Assembly: GCF_034479615.1 (NCBI RefSeq)
Contig: NZ_CP140255.1
Coordinates: 1,798,001 to 1,862,000 of the forward strand
DNA length: 64,000 nucleotides
Direction of reading: 5' to 3'
DNA from: Vreelandella neptunia
Lineage (GTDB): Bacteria > Pseudomonadota > Gammaproteobacteria > Pseudomonadales > Halomonadaceae
In this document: piece after piece, positions 1 through 7,244 of the stretch
How positions within the stretch are numbered: the first letter of the stretch is position 1
How the letters are laid out: every line of letters begins with the position of its first letter
The notes under the pieces: generated by a model
What the model saw: the letters and a program-made list of their open reading frames with translations, nothing else
Databases searched by the model: none
Told to the model about the DNA's origin: nothing
Position numbers and translations under genes: made by a program

Positions 1-1555
1 TTAGATATATTGTTGAATCTCCTTCTGTCCGAAGATTTTTAATTCTCCTACCTTCTGGGCCTGCTAACGTTTCAGCTTCATTGTAGAGATGGTACAAAAT
101 ATCAGTCATGTAATTTTTATTTTCACCTGCTATTTCGTTTTGAAGGTCGTTATCAATAATCATATCAAGGTAAGAGGCAATGTTGGCTTGGTTTGCATAC
201 CAAGCGGTCATCGCTATGTTTATGTGCTTAAACTGATATTTTATATCCAATAGAGAAGCTAATTTGTTGCGTACCAAGTAAACAGCAAAAGTACGCCGAA
301 AACAGTGAGGGTGGACTTCTAATATGTCGCCTGTTTTCAATTCACCTGTTCGCGTAGGGTTTAAGAGATTGAATTCTTTTACTTCTTCCTTATTTGCACG
401 ATAGTCTAGTGAACGCACGAACTTTCTAAGAGAATGAGCGAGTGACTGCTTTCCTGCTTTAGGTGTATTAGCCGTTGTGTATGGAAGTGTTAAGAACAAA
501 CTATTCACATCGTTTAAAACTCTATCTCTTTCATCTTTATGCTGTATATTTGCTGCTCGATTCAACCATTTTTCACGAGCAAAGCCGAAAGCATCCCACA
601 AAAGCTCAATAGCTTTTTTTACACTCGGAATAGTAACCCATGAGGTTTGCCTCTCAACGCCGCCTACGTTAGGCTTAGTATGCTTTCCGTTAAGAATAGA
701 TACTGTAAAGCCTGCATATTTTTTTTCTTGGTATGATTCGATATTAAAAGCTTTGATTTCACTGTCCCTGCACCCTGTGAAAGCAGCAATAACGATATAG
801 CACGCCCCTCTTAATTTTGATAGCCAAGCGCCGCTATAGTCAAAAGTAATATCTAAACCATTAGGTGCGCTTTTTACATTTTTAAGGGCATACTTAATGC
901 GCGTCCTAACTGCTGAGTATTTTCCAATCGATATTTCGTATTCGCTAGTATACTCATCATAAGACGCAGATATTTGATGCCTGTATGGGTGTAGTTTTTC
1001 AACGAAACTGAGAGCTTCGCTGTAGTAAGCTGAAGCTATTTTTTCAGGCAAACAAACAGACTGTGAAAAAGTATCACCATGTGGTGCTAAATAAATAGAT
1101 AGTTTTTCAAAATTATCGATCTTTCGAGTTATGATGCCTTCATTTTGAGCATGGGTGACAAAAATAAGGTGATTTTTCCATGTTTTATACTTAAGATTTC
1201 TTTTTTTAGCTTCTTCTAGAAAAACTCTATAGTTATGGTCATTATTTATAAAGCCAAAATCGCTTCCGCCACAAGCTGTGATGCAACGCTCAAATATTGC
1301 GGCACCTGATAATAGATTTTCAATAGAGCTTTTCTGAGAGCTAAGTGTTGTTTTGTTAAGAAGATTGTAAACAATTTCTTTGGCGCTAGACTTAAAGTTT
1401 CCGGTAAGCATGCTGAAAGAAATGTTGAAGTTGAGTGACCATATAATCCATTTGTCAGATATGTAATAACTATAAGGTTGTCCATCGGAGTCGTAAGACA
1501 CTATAACATCGCTGGAGTTGTTGTATAGCTCTTTGGTTTTAAGTTTTTGGTTCAT
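1..1555 (-). CDS. Tyrosine recombinase-like protein, third gene of the trio (C-terminus outside window)
   Basis: This leftward frame opens with ATG at 1555 and stays open to the window edge, giving at least 517 residues; the end is not seen. Near residue 261 it has TGCRDSEI, which fits the first catalytic Arg of tyrosine recombinases. Near residue 417 it has HCFRRTFAVY, the His-x-x-Arg pair, and near residue 451 AMTAWYAN supplies a candidate nucleophilic Tyr. The N-terminal 250 residues resemble nothing I recognise. Its ATG overlaps the stop of the upstream gene as TAATG, so translation is probably coupled. The low GC differs sharply from the core genes to the right. Three adjacent recombinases at an island border recall the Gamma-Mobile-Trio proteins (GmtY/GmtZ/GmtX) or RIT elements; the protein lengths favour the former, but this is inference. 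Confidence 0.75.
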   Translation of the reverse strand, partial: MNQKLKTKELYNNSSDVIVSYDSDGQPYSYYISDKWIIWSLNFNISFSMLTGNFKSSAKEIVYNLLNKTTLSSQKSSIENLLSGAAIFERCITACGGSDFGFINNDHNYRVFLEEAKKRNLKYKTWKNHLIFVTHAQNEGIITRKIDNFEKLSIYLAPHGDTFSQSVCLPEKIASAYYSEALSFVEKLHPYRHQISASYDEYTSEYEISIGKYSAVRTRIKYALKNVKSAPNGLDITFDYSGAWLSKLRGACYIVIAAFTGCRDSEIKAFNIESYQEKKYAGFTVSILNGKHTKPNVGGVERQTSWVTIPSVKKAIELLWDAFGFAREKWLNRAANIQHKDERDRVLNDVNSLFLTLPYTTANTPKAGKQSLAHSLRKFVRSLDYRANKEEVKEFNLLNPTRTGELKTGDILEVHPHCFRRTFAVYLVRNKLASLLDIKYQFKHINIAMTAWYANQANIASYLDMIIDNDLQNEIAGENKNYMTDILYHLYNEAETLAGPEGRRIKNLRTEGDSTIYL

Positions 1556-3339
1556 TAGTAAATGTCCAGCATGAGTTCAATGTCGTTAGTGTCTTGCCAA
1601 AGAGGGTGTGGTGCATCTAAGTATTTTTGATAAGCCTCAAAGTAAACAGCTTCGTGTTTATCTCTCATTCGTTCAATAATAACCTGAACAGTATTGCTAA
1701 CTTTATGCAGTAAGCTTGTTGGTTTTGAGTTGATAGATGGGGTCGTAATAGACTCTAATATAACATCGCTGAATGATAGTAGTAACCATATATCTTCTAC
1801 TTCTGCTACCACTGCATGATGCATGCAACCAAAACACTCTAAAAACTTATGGCAAGCAACAAGCTCCGATTCGTTGGCAATTCCTTCTTTAATTAACGCA
1901 TTTTTTATCTTAATGGATTTTTCTTCAAAGGCTCCGCCGCATCTTAAACCGTTTGATAGTTTCTTGTATTTAGTGTCTGCATTGCTTTCTTTGATGGGGT
2001 CTTTGAAGATGAAAGCACTGTCTTTTATTGCTTTATCTAACGGTGTTCCTAACGCAGTTTGCTCACGTACGTATAGCGCAGAAGCCAATGAAAATTCAGT
2101 AGTTACTGGATCTCCATTAGCGTAATGCTTAGATGCGGTTGCTACAGAGTTATTTAGCCCTTGAGCAACCATGAATATGCTTTCTGTCGCTCTCATTATA
2201 AGAGAGGCCTTCGTCTTTCTAAATCTTTGGCTTCTAAATGAAGGAATGTCAAAGCTGTTGATGTATTTGTTAAGAGAGCTAGCGTTACTGCTAGTCATTT
2301 TTGATGGCTCATTCTTAGACAGGTTTGGAAATATATAGCCATCCTTGTATGAGTTTAGCTTTTTGCTGATTCTGAGCCATCTATCAAAAAAGATTTTACC
2401 TTTTTTGGTAAAGCCAGCTCCTATTTTGTTTGTTTTACCTGATTGTCTTCCTTTTACTGTTTTTAGTGTGTAGGTTCCGCGAGAAATATCTTGGAAAGGC
2501 TCTTCAGTGATATCTGATATTTTTAATTCAAGAAGAGGGTTAGAGTTTATACCAGTATGTAAGCAGGTAATGAAATATGCAGCTCTAACTAAGTCAGTTT
2601 TCCATATACTAGAACTGTTTCTGTATGTTGTGTGTCTTATTGCACTGCCGTTGCTGATGAACTTAAAAGAGCCATCTTCATTTTTTTCATTATAAAGTGG
2701 AAATGTTGTTGGTGTGGTACCGTATTCTATATGTTTTGCGTAATTATTGAAGATGGTGTAAAGAGCCGAGGCTATTTTTTTAAGCTCAGCATCTGTGTAT
2801 GGCTTTGTAGGTTCATTGTCTGCTGGGAAAACTGTAAATATATTTTCACATTGCTCATAAAGAACGATATCTAGTTCTTTTATTAATGATTTAATGGCGT
2901 TCTGGCGAGAGGATATGCTTTTTCCTTTTACACCTTTTTTATATAATTTTACAAGCTCGTTGATATACTGAGATACAGCATCAAAGCTAAAAAAATTTTC
3001 AATACCTTCTGAGTCCATCATTCTAATAAATGACACGGTCTCTCGAAATATATTGATTTTAGTTCTATCAGTTTTGTCCATGCTGTGGATTGCGTTGCAA
3101 ATTTTAATAGCCGTCAACTTTCTATTCGCATCAACAATGGAGGGCTGGTCTTTATTGTGGTATATACGCCGTCCCTCCATTGGAAGAACAGGGCAGCCTA
3201 TGTAAAGCAACCGTTCAAAATTAGCGGTACTATGTCCATCTGTAATGAATTTGTCGTTTAGGTTTATACTGACTATATCTTCACCAACGATTGATGTTAC
3301 TGCTGATATTTTTCTTCTGCTTTCTTTTAGAAAAGCCAT
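1555..3339 (-). CDS. Degenerate tyrosine recombinase-like protein, second gene of the trio
   Basis: A 594-residue protein between two other recombinase-like genes, overlapping both as TAATG (start at 3339, stop at 1555-1557). The C-terminal half keeps part of a tyrosine recombinase fold: SQRFRKTKASLIM near residue 372 looks like the second-Arg region and ASKHYANGD near 405 could hold the Tyr. The segment where Arg I is expected (CLHTGINSNPLLEL, about 263) lacks the Arg. About residue 500 there is a Cys/His-rich stretch (CHKFLECFGCMHH) that could bind a metal. It is therefore probably not an autonomous recombinase but a partner of the flanking two. In Gamma-Mobile-Trio elements the middle protein is GmtZ; assignment here rests on gene order and length only. 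Confidence 0.75.
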   Translation of the reverse strand: MAFLKESRRKISAVTSIVGEDIVSINLNDKFITDGHSTANFERLLYIGCPVLPMEGRRIYHNKDQPSIVDANRKLTAIKICNAIHSMDKTDRTKINIFRETVSFIRMMDSEGIENFFSFDAVSQYINELVKLYKKGVKGKSISSRQNAIKSLIKELDIVLYEQCENIFTVFPADNEPTKPYTDAELKKIASALYTIFNNYAKHIEYGTTPTTFPLYNEKNEDGSFKFISNGSAIRHTTYRNSSSIWKTDLVRAAYFITCLHTGINSNPLLELKISDITEEPFQDISRGTYTLKTVKGRQSGKTNKIGAGFTKKGKIFFDRWLRISKKLNSYKDGYIFPNLSKNEPSKMTSSNASSLNKYINSFDIPSFRSQRFRKTKASLIMRATESIFMVAQGLNNSVATASKHYANGDPVTTEFSLASALYVREQTALGTPLDKAIKDSAFIFKDPIKESNADTKYKKLSNGLRCGGAFEEKSIKIKNALIKEGIANESELVACHKFLECFGCMHHAVVAEVEDIWLLLSFSDVILESITTPSINSKPTSLLHKVSNTVQVIIERMRDKHEAVYFEAYQKYLDAPHPLWQDTNDIELMLDIY

Positions 3340-4682
3340 TAATATTCACCGCTTTCAAGAATTATGTCTGTGGCTATTTCATGAATTTCATTAGCCGTAA
3401 CTACCTCCTCTGAAAGCTTGAGATAGCCCAGTAGTGTGGCTCTGCTTTTGTGCCCCATCACAGACTGGAGATAGTCGAGGGCTTTTCCTTCTTTTATTCC
3501 TGAATTTAATAATTCTTTTAATCTTTCGATAGCATAGGTAGAGCGTAAATTATGGAATTTATGGCTAAAATTTGGAAGTTCGTTTTTAATAGCATTTCTT
3601 AGCTCACCCCATCGTGCATCAATACTTTTAGGTGAATATGGTTTGCCTAGTTGGTTTAAGAGCAGTGGGGGGCCATATTTATCTTCAGGATTGCTTTCCT
3701 CATATAGTTTCCTGCGCTGTATATATCGGGCTGAGTTGGTATAGTGATAAAGCCGTTGCATTAATTCGGAAGGAATTTCAGCTATCCTTACCGTACCATT
3801 TTTAGTTGCCACACCCGCCCTTGGGTCAAGAGTTAAACCATCAGCGTTGATCAGGTAGTTCTTCCTCAGTTGTTCTGAGTTAGGCTTGTAAATTGCATTT
3901 ATGGGAAGGGTTATAATTTCTGATCTTCTCAATCCACAGTATCGGCTTAGCTCGATTGCAATTTTGAACTCCTGAGATAACGCAACGCTCTTTGTATTAT
4001 TGCCTCTGTTAGAAACTCCAGTTTGAAGCTCCTTATAGAATTTTTCAGCCACGCGCCATTCCTGATGGTTCAATGGGAGCAGTTTGCGTGATAGGCCATA
4101 ATAGCTCGTATCATTTGGTAGCTTTAATCTTAGATCAGTGGTGTCCACATGAACCAATGTTTTTCTCATGTACTCATGTGACCCACTCGTATTGACTTTG
4201 ACTATCTCGTACTTAAACGGTGGGTATTCAAATGGGTGATTTCTAGCTAGATAAAATTTATAAAACTTGATCACTACGCCCATATAGCTATTGGCAGTAG
4301 ATTTAGCTATATCTCCATTTTTATATGCTTCACGCAGGTGCTTCTTAAACCCATAGGTAGGTCTTTTTCTAAGGGCGGCAGGCATAGTGTCCCAAGCCAT
4401 GCCTGTATCATTTAGGAACGTAAAATAGTGAAGTAATGCCTGGGCTTGCGTGTTAACCATTTTCTTGCGCAAATTGGCTTTTAAATGAATGAGCCAAATG
4501 TTCGCAACACTAATACTGACACCGTCATCTTTATACAAAAGAGGAAGTTTTCCTAGAGAGTTGCCGGTTCCTTCAAAGCATATCGATAGCTCTCCGGTGC
4601 CGCTATCAATCTCTCTGTTAATTTGCTGATCTACAATTAAGTCAGGAATTTCCCATAGCACTATGCCCACATGACCACCCAT
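3339..4682 (-). CDS. Site-specific tyrosine recombinase/integrase, first gene of the trio
   Basis: A 447-residue protein with a complete set of visible tyrosine recombinase motifs: Arg I in CGLRRSEIITL (about residue 249), HKFHNLRSTYAIE (His-x-x-Arg, about 378), VMGHKSRATLLGYLKLS with the His/Trp-position His (about 412) and the nucleophile Tyr (about 418). The N-terminal part should contain the core-binding SAM-like domain. It is the outermost gene of the island, only 69 bases from the junction with topB, and reads inward; topB transcription would run straight into it. It is the best candidate for the catalytic integrase of the element (GmtY-like by position). AT-rich codon use marks it as acquired. 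Confidence 0.88.
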   Translation of the reverse strand: MGGHVGIVLWEIPDLIVDQQINREIDSGTGELSICFEGTGNSLGKLPLLYKDDGVSISVANIWLIHLKANLRKKMVNTQAQALLHYFTFLNDTGMAWDTMPAALRKRPTYGFKKHLREAYKNGDIAKSTANSYMGVVIKFYKFYLARNHPFEYPPFKYEIVKVNTSGSHEYMRKTLVHVDTTDLRLKLPNDTSYYGLSRKLLPLNHQEWRVAEKFYKELQTGVSNRGNNTKSVALSQEFKIAIELSRYCGLRRSEIITLPINAIYKPNSEQLRKNYLINADGLTLDPRAGVATKNGTVRIAEIPSELMQRLYHYTNSARYIQRRKLYEESNPEDKYGPPLLLNQLGKPYSPKSIDARWGELRNAIKNELPNFSHKFHNLRSTYAIERLKELLNSGIKEGKALDYLQSVMGHKSRATLLGYLKLSEEVVTANEIHEIATDIILESGEY

Positions 4683-4750
4683 GCTGTTATTTCACTATTT
4701 CATAGATTGTAAACGTAACAATCGCTTTCAATAGAAAAATCGTAACAGTG

Positions 4751-5066
4751 CTCGGTCGGGGTCGCCGGCGTGAACCACATCGGTGGCTTGTTTGATCAGC
4801 TTGCGAATTACTGCCAGTTGGCCCCGCGCTTTGGGGCGCGGCATCAGTTTCCACTGCTGCGGCACAATGGGTAGACGGTCAAGTCGCCACTGTTTATCTG
4901 CGGGGTCGTAGGCTTCCGGCGGCGCTTGCTCTAATAAGTGCCCAAGGCACCAAGTGACCGTGGTATCGCCACACACCATCGCGCCATCCTGGCGTTTGCT
5001 ATAGCCCGGTAACGCCTCGGCAATGGCTTGGGCGAGGCTGGGTTTTTCGGCAATTATCAGGCGCAT
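4751..5066 (-). pseudogene. topB: topB 5' fragment, DNA topoisomerase III interrupted by the island
   Basis: The frame from ATG 5066 gives MRLIIAEKPSLAQAIAEALP, the start of type IA topoisomerase III, with GHLLEQAPPEAYDP and LPIVPQQWKL following in the expected order. About 105 codons are present of a family length near 650. It breaks at HAGDPDR, the metal-binding DxD of the TOPRIM domain, after the G of the next codon (normally Glu). Eight unrelated residues from the island follow before a TGA at 4728-4730. All catalytic Tyr and DNA-gate domains are missing, so this copy is inactive unless the distal part is rejoined by island excision. A GAAGG ribosome site precedes the ATG. The protein is a decatenase that acts with RecQ in E. 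coli. Confidence 0.87.
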
Positions 5067-5255
5067 AGCAGCGAAGCCTTCATCGTATCCTTTGATGTGC
5101 CTATGGTAGCAGACACATTGATCTATATAGAGCAAGGAGTCGTAGGGGGATGTATAGTGATGCTAAATATTTCCAAAGATATTTAGATGTATATATCTTG
5201 TATAAATAGTTAGGCTTAGTTAAGTGGCGAGTTGAGTAACCAGGAGATACAGCAA

Positions 5256-6494
5256 ATGCGTGATCGAGGCAGAACACGGCGTTTAATGGGATTGGGCGCA
5301 CGCACCGGTGGGGCGTTGCTGAAAACTCGTTTAGGCGGTCAAGCGGATTGGCGTGCCCTGGGCGAAGCGCTGTTTGAGGGGCTTTCAGAGCTAAAAGGCC
5401 CGGCCATGAAGCTGGCTCAAATTATGTCCCAGTGGGATGACCTGTTGCCTCCTGATCTCGCCGAGGAGCTTGCCCGCTTGCAGCGGCAGGCGGAACCCAT
5501 GCCCTGGCCACGTATTCATGAAGCGCTGATTCAGCAATATGGCGACATTGACCACTATTTTAGCGAAGTCGAGGAGCGCCCCTTTGCCAGCGCCTCCATG
5601 GGGCAGGTTCACCGCGCGACCACCCACGAGGGCGAAACGGTGGTGCTCAAGGTTCAGTATCCTGGCCTTGCTGAAGTGTTGGAGAGCGATTTAATCCAGG
5701 TGCGGCGCATTATGCGTTTAGGACGCTGGTTTAAAGTACCCCAGGCGCGCTTGGACGCCCTGTTTGAAGAGCTCGCCGAGAGCCTGCGTGGGGAACTGGA
5801 TTACTACGCCGAAGCCGATGCCCTGGCCCGCTATCGTGAGCGCTATAAGGATGATCCGCGGCTTGTGATTCCCGAGCCTTTGCCAGCGCTCTCTGGCCCC
5901 CATGTGCTGGCGATGCGCTATGTGGAAGGGACGCCATTGCGCGAATTAACCGATGCAGATGACGCGACGCGCCAGGGTATTGCCCAAACGCTGGCCGATT
6001 GGATTACCCAAGAACTGTTTACTTACGGCGAACTACACGCAGACCCCCATGCGGGCAATTTCGCTGCTGATGGTCAGGGACGGCTGGTGATTTACGATTT
6101 AGGTGCGGTGATTGCCGTGCCAGATGCGCGCTTGAAAGCAATGATGCAACTGCTTGATGCCACGTTGAAACATGATGCGATGGGCATGGACGAAGCCTTG
6201 ATGCAGATGGGCGGACGCCAGGGGCAGGGGGCGCCGCTAGCACTGTATCGAGAGTCCGCCGAATGTATCGCGCCACTGTTTGAGCCGGGGGAGCAGGATT
6301 TCAGCGATGTTAGGGTGCACCGCCGCTTACGCGAGCTAACCCCTAAGGTGTGGGCGGCGATGGATCGCCTGCAGCCCCCTGCAGATACGCTGCTGCTCTC
6401 CCGGGCGCTGAACGGCCACTACTGGAATTTAGTGCGCTTAGGGGCGCGGTTGGATATGCATGAGCGAACCCGACCATTGCTTGAGTGGGCATAA
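5256..6494 (+). CDS. ABC1/UbiB-family atypical kinase (AarF-like)
   Basis: A protein of 412 residues of the ABC1 (UbiB/COQ8) protein-kinase-like family, which supports isoprenoid lipid or ubiquinone homeostasis in relatives. Visible motifs are the invariant Lys in VVLKVQYPG (about 131), the Ala-rich loop ASASMGQVHRA, the catalytic LHADPHAGNF (about 260) and the metal-binding YDLG (about 281). The N-terminal KxGQ signature appears as MKLAQ. No transmembrane segments are seen, unlike UbiB proper, so it belongs to the soluble AarF-like group often annotated as an ABC transporter kinase. I chose ATG 5256 because AGGAG sits nine bases upstream; a TTG at 5232 is the alternative. It is divergent from topB across an AT-rich gap (5067-5255). 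Confidence 0.88.
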   Translation: MRDRGRTRRLMGLGARTGGALLKTRLGGQADWRALGEALFEGLSELKGPAMKLAQIMSQWDDLLPPDLAEELARLQRQAEPMPWPRIHEALIQQYGDIDHYFSEVEERPFASASMGQVHRATTHEGETVVLKVQYPGLAEVLESDLIQVRRIMRLGRWFKVPQARLDALFEELAESLRGELDYYAEADALARYRERYKDDPRLVIPEPLPALSGPHVLAMRYVEGTPLRELTDADDATRQGIAQTLADWITQELFTYGELHADPHAGNFAADGQGRLVIYDLGAVIAVPDARLKAMMQLLDATLKHDAMGMDEALMQMGGRQGQGAPLALYRESAECIAPLFEPGEQDFSDVRVHRRLRELTPKVWAAMDRLQPPADTLLLSRALNGHYWNLVRLGARLDMHERTRPLLEWA

Positions 6495-6506
6495 ACGAGT
6501 AATTGC

Positions 6507-7100
6507 CTAACTAAGAGGCTTTAGCCAAAACACCATTGGCTTATGGCTTTCCGTCTGCTCGCCAATATCTCGCCAAGCGAAGGTGGTGGCTAGCTCGCCG
6601 TGGCGCTGGTAGCCATGGGCGTTCCAGAAACCGTGAAGCGGTTGGTAGTCGGCAGGCTTATAGGGATGATCAATTGGCCGCTCTACCGCACAAAAAGCCG
6701 CTAAATCAAAGCCCTGTTGTTTTGCGTGGGCTTCTCGTTCGGCCAAAAAGCGCTTACCCGTTCCGCTGCCCCGGTAGCTGTGAAGCAACACGGATTCTCC
6801 ATAATAGAAGACGCGCTCGGGCTTGATACCGTTAGTCTCAAACGGCTGGCGGAATTCGTCGACTTCATCCTGCAGAGGCTGTCCGGTGGCGGCCCCCACC
6901 AGTTCTTCTCCGTCGAAGGCCAGTACGAATAAGCTATTCGGGTTCTCTGCATAGCGACCTAAATACTCCGCTTCGTAGCTGAGTTCGCCATCGTAGAGGT
7001 AGGGGAAATCGCGAAATACCCGAATGCGAAGACGGGCAAGCGCTGGCAAATGGGGGGATATCGCCTGACCTTGGCAGAGAATAACTGTCACTTCGCTCAT
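6507..7100 (-). CDS. GNAT-family N-acetyltransferase
   Basis: A 197-residue GNAT acyltransferase. The central segment LFVLAFDGEELVGAATGQPL forms the predicted beta strands of the acetyl-CoA fold, and LHSYRGSGTGKRFLAEREAHAK (about 105-125) matches motif A with its R/Q-x-x-G-x-G/A pyrophosphate-binding loop. The substrate cannot be predicted. ATG at 7100 has GGAG seven bases upstream. The gene converges with the ABC1 kinase, with 12 bases between the stops, and no shared operon is apparent. Confidence 0.85.
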   Translation of the reverse strand: MSEVTVILCQGQAISPHLPALARLRIRVFRDFPYLYDGELSYEAEYLGRYAENPNSLFVLAFDGEELVGAATGQPLQDEVDEFRQPFETNGIKPERVFYYGESVLLHSYRGSGTGKRFLAEREAHAKQQGFDLAAFCAVERPIDHPYKPADYQPLHGFWNAHGYQRHGELATTFAWRDIGEQTESHKPMVFWLKPLS

Positions 7101-7244
7101 TGCATCGCTCCAGCCGATTCAAACGCTGCATGGTTCGCTCAAATCGCTGCACTTTAGCAGCCCTTACGGTCGTCGCCAATCCTCTCTGCGGGAACCCTAA
7201 GGGTCATGCTAAACTATGCCGCTTTTAACACAGTGGAGACGGCA

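Larger units (their letters stand above)
1..4750. mobile_element. Right end of an integrated genomic island with recombinase trio
   Basis: The AT-rich segment from the window start to about 4750 carries only the three recombinase-like genes and ends abruptly inside topB. Coding similarity to topoisomerase III stops at base 4751. The outermost bases contain two direct copies of CGTAACA (4714-4720 and 4741-4747), 27 bases apart, plausible recombinase-binding sites. The other end, the cargo and the rest of topB lie outside the window. Boundary position is accurate to a few bases, because a short duplicated core cannot be recognised from one end. Confidence 0.75.

Noticed and set aside
4728..5135. 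135-residue protein starting upstream of topB
   Set aside because: The first 23 residues precede the family start MRLIIAEKPS and have no ribosome site; the C-terminal eight residues come from the island, so it is a truncated topB, not a separate gene.
5232..5255. TTG start for the ABC1 kinase
   Set aside because: ATG 5256 has AGGAG at ideal spacing; the TTG lacks a comparable site, though it cannot be fully excluded.
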